64,000 nt of DNA from Diphasiastrum complanatum. Taxonomy: Eukaryota > Streptophyta > Lycopodiopsida > Lycopodiales > Lycopodiaceae. The notes below the pieces were generated by a model. That model had not been told where the DNA came from. It was given only the letters and a program-made list of their open reading frames with translations, and made no database searches. A program made the translations under genes and the position numbers. The stretch is taken from assembly GCA_029204225.1 (NCBI GenBank), contig MU832616.1:1-64000 (forward strand), given 5' to 3'. Positions 45,401-55,344 of this stretch are shown here, one piece after another; the stretch's first letter is position 1; every line of letters begins with the position of its first letter.

Positions 45401-46503
45401 TTGTTTTCACTAACTATAGTGAAAGGTTGAAATCAAGCAATGATGAGATCTTGTGGGATGTTAATCATGTGTTTGAGAGGGAGTATCTTCAGAGGTTCAG
45501 ATCTGAAGATGTTTATAAATGCAAAGTCCTTGATGTTTTATTGGAAGATCAAGATGTTGATCTTGAATTGCTTCATCAACACCAAGAGGCAAGTAGCAAT
45601 TGGAAGCTAGTCAAAAGCATGAAAGGGGAGCCACATGGGCAAAGCATCTTGGATCTGTTTTTACAGGTCCTTGAAGGTTCAAGTAAGGTTCTTGGAGCAG
45701 CAAGGAAGTGTCCTTTTACTCTACCTTACTTGTTTAATCTCATGTATGAACATTGTCATGTCAATGTGTTGGAATTGTCAAAATTCAATGAAACTAGTTC
45801 CACAGTTTTGCATCTTTTGGATCTTGGAGATGGAATAGTTATCATTGCTGGTTTTTATGATCAAGTACATGCATTCATTCAAATCTCAAAAGATATGGAA
45901 GTGGTCAATATGTTTACTTTTGAGCAAAGTTCAAGATCTAGCATCCTAGTGTTGGCAAATTGGCAAATTGTTGACAATGTAGGATCAAGCGTTATATGCA
46001 AATCTTGTGGAGATACTTCAAGTATTTCAAGTTCAGGTTTTGCTCATTCAAATGGAACAGAGAACACATCATTTTGGCATTCATTCACTCAAGGGCTTTC
46101 GTGGATTGGAGATCTACAAAGGCAAGGTGGTGATGGAGGTTCATTCATGGAGATACATGGTGCATTCACTATGGGCATAGTGGAATGTGGACGAGGCATG
46201 CAACCACCTGTTGGTTACTTTCACTTACAACTTGTTTGCTGCTGTTTTACAGAGAACTCAAAGGTGGATACATGGAGGAATCCTTTCATTGTTATTCTAT
46301 GTTCTTTTACATGTATCTTGTTCACCATTCTATGTAAAATTGATGTAAGAAATAGTGAAGCATCCTATATGGGCACTATTATCTATATCAATTATGTTGT
46401 ACTTCATATTGTACATATTAGAACACTTGAAAAGAGATCTATCATCATGATGGAGATCATTCTTAGGTTGGAGCAAAGTAGTGTTGTAAAACTAGCAAGT
46501 TAA
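42481..46503 (+). CDS. Chimeric Gag-PR-IN-RT remnant polyprotein
   Basis: 1,340 codons from ATG 42481, no stop. UBN2 Gag in about 1-200 (NYSTWKVRMESLLELNELMD); knuckle CFYCGIKGHFANEC at 250-263; protease DSGA at 309-312; pre-integrase WHKRLGHPN at 441; integrase with D506, D568 and E604, a correct D,D-35-E spacing; linker; RT from about 835 (KRIFKIKTNQDG) with motif A QMDVTNAFLNG at 902. After EEDIYMEQ (920) RT is compressed: GKEDLV is still seen, and the YVDD box reads YDGD at 970-973. From about 985 to 1340 nothing matches RT or RNase H. Residues 1267-1287 are hydrophobic enough for a membrane span. Residues 1023-1109 recur in element N. Confidence 0.93.
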   Translation: MASNGGIMLESSETLSSSNYSTWKVRMESLLELNELMDIVAEIEERPLTLQEQQRFDKKAKRALHIIKMNVTNELLKEVGKCQSASEAWNALKKLFESKSTSRVLTLRRQIFSSRQREGESAHAFILRVKSLSDDLACIDENIKDGEIVQVMLNGLLNEHANLVQSFAIQRVLPSVVDLQEILLAEEHRLQSKLDGASLQGGGEEAFFTKGKFKGKGKGKGKWSKGGNFDHDDHSSSSSSTKNNKSKFKCFYCGIKGHFANECYKKKREQGERQGNLTIDEEEHNTCESLVMTSSLLANIDDNDPWWIDSGASSHMTRHKEYFTSLLSYEGEGNIIYTANDGQCDIKGIGTIPISLSTNRKANLENVLYIPSITKNLLSVSQMIDKGLDVEFIGDACLISKCGSLIAQGRRHGKLFKLDACVISNHEGCMAREQLTNQEVWHKRLGHPNFKSLEVMAKKELVLGLPKSLVANNSVCEHCALSKSHRLAYSRSTSRSKEAFQLVHSDIHSSSTTSNGGAKMYATFIDDFSRYTWIYLLKSKDEVFAAFVKFKNEMENQFNTKIKCLRSDNGGEYTSNRFKDFCIAHGIKREMSSPRTPQQNGVAERKNRTLCECAKAMRLHANLAKSFWGEALACANYLCNRWTSASLDGKTPHEVLYGRRPSVKHCRIFGCTCFVNITLDDRTKEDPSSKKGVFVGYSEVSKAYKVYIPSTKKVVISRDVIFHEDSNVVDVDVDVPTNHHDVQDVLDEDGDATPKQTSRKTQRQRAKPSRLTYDEKGKQVVDNSNLAFLTSFDEPTCVGEAIQKKEWIQAMDHEHQALIKSNTWRLVKLPKDKKAIVCKRIFKIKTNQDGSINKYKARLVAKGYAQEYGIDYDETFAPMAKMVTIRILISLATLYDWDMWQMDVTNAFLNGDLEEDIYMEQLKWQFLQGKEDLVEVWFELKWAGFIRFDTQLHLLYFMLDRSVEIYLLVYDGDIVFTNYSERLKSSNDEILWDVNHVFEREYLQRFRSEDVYKCKVLDVLLEDQDVDLELLHQHQEASSNWKLVKSMKGEPHGQSILDLFLQVLEGSSKVLGAARKCPFTLPYLFNLMYEHCHVNVLELSKFNETSSTVLHLLDLGDGIVIIAGFYDQVHAFIQISKDMEVVNMFTFEQSSRSSILVLANWQIVDNVGSSVICKSCGDTSSISSSGFAHSNGTENTSFWHSFTQGLSWIGDLQRQGGDGGSFMEIHGAFTMGIVECGRGMQPPVGYFHLQLVCCCFTENSKVDTWRNPFIVILCSFTCILFTILCKIDVRNSEASYMGTIIYINYVVLHIVHIRTLEKRSIIMMEIILRLEQSSVVKLAS

Positions 46504-46516
46504 GTTGAAGAGGGAG

Positions 46517-47170
46517 TGTGAAAATTGTCAACATTTCCTAGCTAGTTTGAGGCCTAAATTGGCAATTTTTGTACATAGTTTTGGATCTAACCTTTCACAC
46601 GTGTGAAAGAGACCTAGATACTTTTATTCTAGTATATATTTCATGTTGAAGAAGTCTCAAACTTCGGGACCTTCTAAATGACACTAAAATCATGTTATTT
46701 GGACATATAGGCCAAAATTGGCTATTTTAGGTTACTGGTGTCCTAAAATTGGGTCCTAAGTTCTAGAGAGAGGAGAGAGAGTCATCTCTCTCACCTATAT
46801 TAGGCTGAAATTCGTGGAGAACAGGTTGGAGAAACCTTTTGTATGCTTCATTGAGATCAATAGATCATTGTCATTGTTTCTTCCTCCATTGAGAGCATTG
46901 TTGTGTGTATTGTCTTCAAGCTATTGTGTATGATCTTAGGTGCTTTCCAAAAGTGGTAGGCTGATGTATTATGGACTGTATAATGCTATTTTGGGCCGCA
47001 CTTGATGTTTATGGAAGTTTCCATTTGTGATAAATGCTTTTTGATCAAGTTCTTTGCATTCTAGGTAGCATAGAATGTGTTGCCAATTCCTAGCTTATGT
47101 AGTTTGGAGTGCAAGCATTCAAGCCAATGATCTTGGAGTTTAGATCCACTTAGGATCTGTATTTTTAACA
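46517..47170 (+). repeat. Element M 3' LTR
   Basis: Same length as the 5' LTR and identical by eye except for one base. The palindrome CTTTCACACGTGTGAAAG is at 46592-46609. Followed by the CATAG target duplication. Confidence 0.97.
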
Positions 47171-47175
47171 CATAG

Positions 47176-48245
47176 TAACCTCTTGATCCAAATCGCTTCC
47201 TTTGTTGTTGTAGTGAGCGCCTTGTACTCAGCTTCACATGATGAGAGTGATACAGTATCTTGCTTTTTGGAAAGCCAAGATATCAAGTTTCCTCCAAGAT
47301 ATATGACATAAGCACTTGTAGATTTTCGATCTGCTCTATTACTTGCAAAATCCGAGTCAGAATAACCAATAATTGAAAGATCTTCACTTTTATACAATAA
47401 ACCAGAATCAAAAGTTGAAGATATATATCTAAGCACTCTCTTGGCCTTTTTCCAATGATAAAATGAAGGATTTTGCATAGCCTAGCTCAACTTATGAACA
47501 CTAAAGCTTATGTCAGGTCTAGTTATTGTGAGCCAAATTAAGGAGCCTATAAGACTTCTAAAAAGTGTGATGTCCTCAAAGGATCTTTCATCACCTTTGT
47601 TAGAGTCCTTTACATTTTGCTCCATAGGTGTTTCTATACTTTTACAATTCAACATATTGAACTTTTTTAGCATTGAAAGAGCATATTTAGATTGACATAC
47701 AAAAGCTTTATCTTTAAGAAAGTCAATCTCTAATCCTAGAATATAGTGAATTTCTCCAAGATCTTGCATCTTGAACTCTTTTCCAAGTGCAATCTTGGTT
47801 TCCTCAACTAGCTTGATACAACTTCCTGTCAGAATGATATCATCAACATAAATAAGAAGGATGACAATATCTTTATCAAAAAACTTGACATATAAGGAAG
47901 GATCATAGTTACTAAGATTAAATCCTAGTGACTCAAGAAAGGTGTTAAGTCGAGAATACCATGACCTTGGAGCTTGCTTTAATCCATATAAACTTTTGAA
48001 GAGCGAGCAAACTTTTCCTTCATCATGGATGAACCCAATAGGTTGATCCATATAGATCTCTTCTTTTAGATAGCCATTTAGAAATGCATTAGAAACATCT
48101 AGTTGAAGAATTTACCAACTGAAAAAACAAGCAAGAGAAATTAAGATTCTAATTGACACCATCTTTGCAACTGGGGCAAAGGTCTCCTCATAATCAAGTC
48201 CATATACTTGAGCAAATCCTTTAGCACAAAGCCTAGCCTTGTACT
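47176..48245 (-). pseudogene. Element L RT and RNase H (front part)
   Basis: After a one-base deletion near 48250 the frame gives ARLCAKGFAQ, ETFAPVAKM, a stop in place of a codon before LQLDVSNAFLNG, then LYGLKQAPRSWY, LLIYVDDIILTG (motif C intact) and LGLEIDFLKD. A TAG near 47480 precedes RNase H: GYSDSDFASNRADRKSTS, LISWLSKKQDTVSLSS, CEAEYKALTTTTKEAIW. The frame is then interrupted by element M. Family-typical in order and length. Confidence 0.92.
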
Positions 48246-50093
48246 TGTTGATTTGCCATCTTGATTATACTTGACTCGAAAAACCCATTTGCAACCAATG
48301 GTATGCTTGTTGGATGGAAGATCCACAAGCTCTCGTGTATTATTGGCCATCAAAGCATCATATTCTTCCTTCATGGCAAAGTACCATTCCTTTGAGTTGA
48401 TAGCATCATATACATCCTTTGGCTCCTCATGAGAAATAAAATAGGCACAATTAGTGGAGTTAATTTCCACTTGCTTTCCTCTATCTTCATAGGTAAGCCT
48501 TCTAGGCTCGGATCTTTCTCTTTGAGATCTCCTTGGTGAAAAAATTCGAGGTGACTCCTCCTCAAATCTCGGCCCCATCTCTCCATGATGATCTTCAAGG
48601 GTGATGATTGGAGTATCTTTGTGAGAATCTTTGAACTCGGCCTTCTCAAGAATGTATTTTTGATCTTCATGGAATATCACATCTCTACTCTCAATTGTAG
48701 TTGAGGTAGAGGGAACATAGATCCTGTAAGCTTTCTTGTTGGATGCATATCCAACCATGATCCCTTTAACAGAATTAGGATCATCTCTTTTCCTTGTTTC
48801 CAAGGGCATATTAACAAAGCAAGTACAACCAAAAACTCTAAGGTGATCTACCTTAGGTTTTTTCTGAAACAAGACTTCAAAAGGTGTTTTTCCAACAAGA
48901 GCATTGTGAGGTAATCTATTGCACAAATAGTTTGCACAATTTATAGCTTCACCCCAATATTCAATAGGCAAAGAAGCTACTACTCGAATTGCTTTAGCAC
49001 ATTCACATAAAGATCTGGTTTTCCTCTCAGCTACTCCATTTTGGGATGGAGAATAGGCACAAGAAAATTCTTTCTTTATTCCTTCACCTTCACAATAATT
49101 ATGAAACTTGTTGGAGATATATTCACCTCCTCCATCGCATCTTAAAGCTTTAACTTTGCAAGAAAACTATTTTTCTACATAAGCTTTGAAGATAAGGAAG
49201 TGATCAAAAACCATAGCCTTTGAAGAAAGTAGATACAACCAAGTGTATCTAGTAAAGTCATCAATAAAGGTGACAAAACATGTTGCACCACCAATACTTT
49301 TAGAAGAGGAAAAATGTACATCTGAATGTATGAGTTCCAATGGATAAGTAGTCTTTATAAAAGACTTCTGATATGGCTTTCTGTGTGACTTTGCAATGGC
49401 ACAAGCCTCACAAGGCTTGAAATCTTTAGAAAGAAATTTTGGAAGACCAAAAGCCTTCTCCTTCTTAAGCATAGAAGACATAGATGTAAAGTTAGGATGT
49501 CCCAACCTTCTATGCCACAGCTCCTCCTTAGATAACAAAGCAACTTCACAAAGGTTTGCATTCTCATAAGAATTCAACTTAAAAATTCCACCACATCTAG
49601 TTCCATCAGCAAGGATCTCATCTTTTCTCTTGATAAAACAAGTATTGGAGTTGAACTTTACATCACAACCATTATCAAGCAACTTTTCCACACTAATTAA
49701 GTTCTTTGTAAGTTTTGGAATGAAAAGAACATTAGAAAGTGCAAGAACTTTTGAAGAAACAAGTTTCAATGGAATGTTACCAATTCCTTCTATTGGACAC
49801 TCATGATTATTAGCTGTGTATTTAGATCTCTTGAGTCCTTTGAAAGGTAAGATTGAGTCAAATGACTCCTTTGAACAGCACATATGTGAAGAGGCTCCAC
49901 TGTCTATGTACCAAGCTCCATCTTTCTTGAAAGGTGATGAAGAAAAACTGGACACCATAAGTGATCCTTCTTCATCACTTGCAACAGAATCTTTTTCAAT
50001 ATCTTTGGAGAGATTAGCTTGCTTGAGTTGGTTTTTCTTCTTAAAGCAATTAGAGGCATAGTGTCCCTTTTTGCCACAGAAAAAGCACTTCAC
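48141..50093 (-). pseudogene. Element L nucleocapsid, protease and integrase
   Basis: Starts in the nucleocapsid (CFFCGKKGHYASNC intact) and runs through protease WYIDSGASSHMC, LWHRRLGHPNFTS, CEACAIAKSHRK and the integrase residues in HSDVHFSS, CDGGGEY and NGVAERKTRS, then the linker (RVFGCTCFVNMP, GIMVGYASNKKAY, RDVIFHEDQ) to GCKWVFRVKYNQDG. One in-frame TAG at about 49164 interrupts the integrase core. The final residues are out of frame after the one-base deletion near 48250. Confidence 0.92.
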
Positions 50094-50156
50094 TTTCTTC
50101 TTCTTGGTTTTTGAGTTAGAGGGATGAGATGTTTCATCCTCTTCACCATCTTGATC

Positions 50157-50861
50157 TCAATCTTTGGCTTTGTCTTTGTTGTATGCTTGAGAGAATTGGT
50201 TCAAACTCCTTCCTTTCTGCTTGACTTTGACAAAGAGGGCTTTGTCACTTCCACCATGTTCAACTTTGTTCATCCTGGAGAGTTTATAGCTTTGTCTAGA
50301 TTCTTCATAAATAAGAATTCCTTGGAGAGTTTCTAGATTAGGTAACTCCTCCTTAATAGCAAAAGACTGAACAAGATTATCATAGTCATCTCTCAAGCCA
50401 TTCAGTATGACTTGAACTAGCTCAACTTGGTTAATGGTAACACCAACACAGGAAAGCTCTCTATGTAAATCTTTAACTCTCAAAACATAGTTAGATGAAC
50501 TCTCTTCACTTCTTTGGAAACTTTGGAAAATTTAATTCCTAAGAGTGAGTATTCTAGAAGTATTCTTTGCTTCATAGATGGTCTTTAGTGCATCTCAAGC
50601 TTCTTTGGTTGTAGTGCAAGATCCTATCTCTCTCAAAATTTCATTAGATACATTCATCTTAATGAAATGTAGAGCCATTCTAGCTCTCTTCTTATATTTA
50701 GGAATTTCAACCTGTGCTTGAGGCTCCTCCTCAACACCAAGCACAATATTTATAACATCCTGGAGAATCAAAACAGACTCCATTCTTAACTTCCAAATTG
50801 AATAATTAGAAGTGTTTAGTCTTTCACTGACTTTTAGAAGATATCCTCCCTGAGATGCCAT
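50157..50861 (-). pseudogene. Element L Gag
   Basis: ATG 50861 (MASQGGYLLKVSERLN). UBN2 block NYSIWKLRMESVLILQ, then MNVSNEILREIGSC. Three stops: TGA after TTKEA near 50595, TAA after LTLRN near 50535, and TGA near 50157 just before the acidic linker to the zinc knuckle. The remaining frame is continuous with the protease frame below. About 86% of the Gag length used by relatives is readable. Confidence 0.9.
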
Positions 50862-51543
50862 TATAATGAAGACTTCTTAGTTCTTAGTTATTGGATTGAG
50901 ATATGTTTGAGCTTGTTCCTATCAGACTTAGAGTTAGACAAGTTTTCTAGATCAGACACAAAAAGTGGTTTGAGACACTTTGGCTGGTTTGAATTCTACT
51001 TTTGGCATGTGTGAAATGCTTCAAAAGAAAACACTATTGACACTCAAAAGGCTCAAAGGGTGTTCAAATACTTCAAACTCAGTCTGGATCTATAGTTGCT
51101 TGTGTTGGATGCTCAAAACAATGAATTCAGAACAAAGTATAATTGAATCAAATCAAAATGTTGTCACTCGGATTTTGGACCTATCCCTATCCTCTTTAAG
51201 AGCTTATAACTCTTGCTAGACACATCAGATTGATTCGATTTCAATTTCTATGGAAAGTGCAGATCAAATGCTTTCCATTAAGCTATAAGACTGCTGTCTT
51301 TGGATCTATAAGTAAGGAGAACAAAGGAACTGAAAAAATTCTGATTTTCACACGTGCAAAATTCCAGAATTCCGTACTTCCTCAATTCAGGTCTAAAAAT
51401 TCAGTTCAAGTCCGATTTGATCCAAATACACTTCAGAGAAAGGTTAGAAAAAGTGCAAAACTGCTTTTTTGCTTGATTTAGCTCTCAGTTTCTTGTACAA
51501 TCAGAGTTGTTAGCATGCAAAGCTTAATGTGGCTCTGATACCA
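50862..51543 (-). promoter_or_regulatory. Element L leader and primer site
   Basis: 680 bp of untranslated leader. The primer site (complement of GCTCTGATACCA) is at 51532-51543 next to the LTR. TTTTCACACGTGC near 51345 is a half copy of the palindrome found in copia LTRs here. No gene otherwise. Confidence 0.75.
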
Positions 51544-52326
51544 TGACAAAATTTCTAGAATTCACACGTGTGGGGAATGTCCACAAGAGTGACTGATCTT
51601 AATTAAGCTTTGTGATTGGCACTATAACCTAATTCTAGATTGATCAACAAAATCTAGTTCAGAAGAAATGGCTAATCCACAATCTAGCATGCTAATCAAC
51701 AGAATATAATAGCAATGAATCAAAGAATGAATAAAAATACAAGATTTCAATGTATGAGCATTAGCCTCAACACGAGTTAGAGAGGGAGATCTAGAGAGAT
51801 AACATGCAATATTTGTTTAGATCCAAAATGGCATGAGATAGCTACAAAACTTTGGTTCTTTATCATTGATTGTCTGGAGAGCTACACATATTTATTTAGT
51901 TTGAGGTAGCTCGACGTAGAACCATATCTATCCATTCCAAAATGACATCTAGAGTCTATGTGACATTTGTCACTTGTCATGCATGAAATTCTACCAACTT
52001 TTTACAAGTGTACTAGTTCTAACTAGAAATGTCCAAATCATCATGCATGTGTCCATTAAACTTTGTGCATGCCTTGCATGTCACTATGGATCACTTACAA
52101 TTAATGCATGTGAGTTGCCACGAGTTTCTACAAGCATAATCATGCTAATTCTATGTCTACAAACTATATGCAAGTTGCATTTATCAAACTAGATAATACA
52201 TAACCATGTAGCTCGAGTTCTATGTAGGCCAAACTTGGCATTTTTCATTAATGAGCTACATACTTGCATGGTACAACATTTGTAGCAAGCCAAGAAATCA
52301 ATATGGATTGTTTTTCAATTTTAATA
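51544..52326 (-). repeat. Element L 5' LTR
   Basis: About 783 bp. The left end TGACAAAATTT (plus strand) abuts the primer site. The right end has lost the expected AACA (reads TTTTAATAACC). CACACGTGTG lies at 51563-51572. The right 380 bp match the 3' LTR remnant at 39966. Confidence 0.9.
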
Positions 52327-52956
52327 ACCTTTACATACCACCAGCTTCCGAACATCTTCTTTGAATCTTTATAAAGCGGCTCATTGAGCCATTTGAAGTA
52401 GTGCCCCTTCATCAAATCTGATGGTTGCAAGTTGAAACGCAATAAATAGTCTGGCCAACATATGTTAAACTTTTGATCGTATGTGGAATTATCATTTTGA
52501 TCTTTTCATTGACTAGCCAGCCCTTCACCACGATGATCTTCATTCCTTACTTCTTCCTGTTCTTAATCTTGATCTCTTGGATCAACAATTTCAGTAGATT
52601 CTTCTGTTTGTATCGTAGTCATTGCTTGCTAATCTATTGTGGATTGATTCCCAATGACATCATACCAAATTTTAAAGAATTATTCATCATGCACTGCTTC
52701 AGCTCTTTTTATCCACTGCAAGTATTGTTGTTGCATATCTAGAGAGATTCCAAATCTATGTAGAGAATTGATCATTTGTTCTATCATTTATACAGTAGTT
52801 TGATTATGAGATGGAGTATCGTGATAAGTGACATGCCTATCTTCACATTTTATCAATCTACATGGCGTTGTCTTTTTCTTGTTTTGAGATGTTGTTGTTA
52901 TCTCCCATGGTATTTTCCAAAAGATGGATAGCCATATGGGAGCTAGCAATTTAAAA
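52327..52956 (-). other. Unassigned region with a coding-like minus frame
   Basis: Next to the LTR end the minus strand reads about 50 codons of protein-like sequence (ICWPDYLLRFNLQPSDLMKG, HYFKWLNEPLYKDSKKMFGS, then WWYVK) that run into the LTR. I recognise no family. Upstream of it the frame closes. It could be an exon cut by the insertion of L, or an old transposon. Confidence 0.25.
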
Positions 52957-53235
52957 TATCTCAACTTGAGTTATGTTTTTAATAAAGAGGTCTCCTATTA
53001 TCAAGTAAGAGGTGGAACTCAAACTATTATAGATTGGGGTTCACTCAGTTGCAAGAGGTGGACTCCAAAATATGATACAATTGGATTCTACAACTCATGG
53101 GTATAGATAGAGGCCCCTCTACGAGTTCTATAGCATGTATTATGTACTAAAATGTTGTTGCTCCTTGAATTGAAGATTCTACTACTTGCATTTTTTTCCA
53201 TGCTCCATCTTCATGCATATAGTTTGGGTACTGAT
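52957..53235. repeat. 279-bp direct repeat, copy 1
   Basis: Pairs with 53629-53907 (same length, roughly 93% identical by eye). Begins TATCTCAACTTGAG and ends TACTGAT. A 393-bp spacer separates the copies. There are no TG/CA ends and no primer site, so it does not look like a pair of LTRs. Confidence 0.9.
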
Positions 53236-53628
53236 TATGTGTTTGTTGTTGTTCATTTCTCTTTTAAGAATTGGTTTGGGATTAGTATACAAGTACTTTG
53301 TAGGATTCCCATTTGTGTTAGCATCAGGTAGATGTGCAAGACTTGGAGACTAATCCACCATTCCACTGATTTTTTATGTTTTCCGGTTTCTGGCTCCTTG
53401 AGGAGTTCTTCTTACAACTGTTGAGTGACAGTTGTACAAAGCACTTTGTAGGATCTGTGATTTCAGTTAGTTGTTGTGTTAATTTTGGGATTTCAGTAGG
53501 AGTAGGCTTAGTTTAATTCTCTGTTCTTGCTTAGATTAGTTTAGCAATAATCTATAGTTTGTAGGAATAACGAAAGAACTGAAATAGTTTGTAGAAAGTA
53601 GAAGAACAAGTTCCTGACAGATCCAGAC
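53236..53628. other. Spacer between 279-bp repeats
   Basis: No open frame or motif. CAAAGCACTTTGTAGGAT- and CAAGTACTTTGTAGGAT-type sequences occur at about 53299 and 53437, so the spacer has a small diverged repeat of its own. Confidence 0.4.
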
Positions 53629-53907
53629 TATCTCAACTTGAGTTATGTTTTTAATAAAGAGGCTTCCTATTATCAAGTAAGAGGTGGAACTCAAACTATT
53701 ATAGATTGGAGTTCACTCAGTTGCAAGAGGTGGACTGCAAAATATGATACAATTGGTTCTACAGCTTGTGGGTATAGATAGAGGCCTCCTCCACGAGTTC
53801 TATAGCATGTATTATGTACTGAAATGTTGTTGCTCCTTGAATTGAAAATTCTACTACTTGCATTTCTTTCCATGTTCCATTTTCATGCATATAGTTTGGA
53901 TACTGAT
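53629..53907. repeat. 279-bp direct repeat, copy 2
   Basis: Second copy of 52957-53235. Scattered substitutions and compensating short indels keep the length equal. Confidence 0.9.
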
Positions 53908-54069
53908 GTATGAATAAGCCGTTGTCCTTGTTAAATTTGTCCGAGTAGGTTTAAAAATTCAACAATAAGAACGGCCTCTTAAAAATATAAAAATTAAAAT
54001 GTTAGTTCTTATGACGAATATAAACAATATGCAAAATTAGTTGCATGCATAAAAAATAAAAGAACTTAC

Positions 54070-54668
54070 ACATTCAACGGTATCTGCTTCAATTAATTCG
54101 GGGTGGTCTATTCTGTGACCCTTTTGCGAGCTTAACTCTTTTGGTTGATATATTTTACGAGGCCCAAAACCAAGTTGGTTTTGGAAAGCAATGAGCTCAT
54201 CCTCTTGAGAGAATATTTTTTGATGCTCATGGGTCTTCAACAAAGACTGTTGCAAACACTCTTCTGGATAAAGTGTATCATCATCGATCTCATCATCCAC
54301 TCCAGAAACAATGTCATCATACTCAAAATCAAAAATGTTAGAAAACTCACCTAATGTTTCGGATAAAATACATAAAATTTCATCTTCACGATAATATAAA
54401 AAATCACACAAGTCAGGTTCAATGAGGTAAGTATCATTATCTAGGTAATATTTAGGTAAATCAAAAAAGGATCGAGAAGAAATTTCATTTGATTCATTCA
54501 TAGCACCTTCGGTCTCTCCTACAAATGTAGATTGATTATCACTTGGGTCAAATTCTATAATGTTGTTATATTTTATGTTAGTTTCTTCAAGAAATTTGAC
54601 TATATCCTTGATCTTCTGATCTCTTGAAGAGGAGGAGATGAAGTCTGCATGGAGCTTGAGCAATCCAC
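54070..54668 (-). CDS. Possible host exon, acidic protein
   Basis: The minus strand is open for about 200 codons without an ATG at its start; an upstream TGA lies four codons before the first plausible residue. The product is acidic, rich in Asp, Glu and Ile (FDFEYDDIVSGVDDEIDDDT), with a basic C-terminal part (PRKIYQPKELSSQKGHRIDH), and I recognise no domain. At 54069 the frame meets GTAAGTTCT, a good plant 5' splice site; on the upstream side AG dinucleotides follow TTGATCCCAG. This fits an internal exon, but a transposon-derived frame cannot be excluded. Confidence 0.35.
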
Positions 54669-54966
54669 TTCATCTGGGATCAAAATAATCAAATATAATA
54701 TAAATGTTGATTGACAACTAACTAATCTACACTTCTTGCGACAAAATTAGCAGAAACCGAAGAACTTAGATTTCTCATAAAGTTTTGTATATAATCGATC
54801 CAATCTATTTTTCAATTGAATTTAAACATGCTTGACAATATCAGTGTAATGCATAAAAGTCATGTTCTCAAACATTTGCAAGGGCAATGTAACAAAAATT
54901 TTGAATATCTTGCAAGGCTCAAAGAGCACGTGTCTATTTTCATGTTGGCCTCAAAAATTTTCACAC

Positions 54967-55344
54967 TCCCTCTTCAACTAGTTTTAGCATAGATTTAACC
55001 ACACTACTTTGATCCATCTTAAGAATGATCTTCATCCGAAGTATGGACCTGCTTTCTACGGTTTTATAGTAACTCTCATAATTGTTATAGAGAATAGTGT
55101 CCACATTGGATGCTTCACTATTTCTTACATCAATTTTACATAGGACATGATGAACCAAATAGAATGTAAATGTAGTGATTCCTCCTCCATGCTTCCAAAT
55201 TTGAACTCTTTAACAAAACCAAACAATAAATATGAGTGATAATCAACCAATGTCGTGCATGTCTCCTCCATCCTTTCTTGATATGTCTCCACCATGAAAA
55301 TCCATGAATGAGCCTCCATTTTTCATCTTGCCTCAAGATATCAT
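54967..55344 (-). pseudogene. Element N 3' module, distal part
   Basis: Aligns with the last 120 codons of the M polyprotein: LCKIDVRNSEAS and MDQSSVVKS against ILCKIDVRNSEAS and LEQSSVVKL. Upstream, GGAGGCTCATTCATGGA lines up with the M sequence GGAGGTTCATTCATGGA. There are deletions relative to M and frame changes, so the piece is broken. It ends at the purine tract. Confidence 0.75.

Larger units (their letters stand above)
40656..47170 (+). mobile_element. Young copia element 'M' with novel 3' region
   Basis: 6,515 bp: two 654-bp LTRs with one substitution seen between them (A at 41142, G at 46996 region), target duplication CATAG (40651-40655 and 47171-47175), primer site TGGTATCAGAGC (41310-41321), a 1.16-kb leader, one 1,340-codon frame and a purine tract GTTGAAGAGGGAG before the 3' LTR. 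Gag, protease and integrase look intact; RT degenerates in frame and RNase H is replaced by unrelated sequence. Insertion was recent, so despite this M could still be copied, presumably with RT from a relative. Confidence 0.97.
39966..52326 (-). mobile_element. Copia element 'L', split by a nested copia
   Basis: On the minus strand: 5' LTR (51544-52326), primer site (51532-51543), gag (50861-50157), protease and integrase (50093-48141), RT and RNase H (48245-47176), then element M (40656-47170), then the RNase H end (40653-40366), polypurine tract (complement of 40349-40363) and a truncated 3' LTR (39966-40348). All domains of an autonomous copia are present, but stops and a frameshift make it dead. 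It shows what its relative at 9532-13972 has lost. Confidence 0.93.

Noticed and set aside
45241-46503. Envelope-like ORF as in Sireviruses for the 3' part of element M
   Set aside because: An env-like ORF would follow an intact RNase H; here RNase H is absent and the frame is fused to a broken RT. Only one possible membrane span is visible.
52957-53907. A short LTR (TRIM) element made of the 279-bp repeats
   Set aside because: No TG/CA termini, primer site or purine tract, and no flanking duplication.
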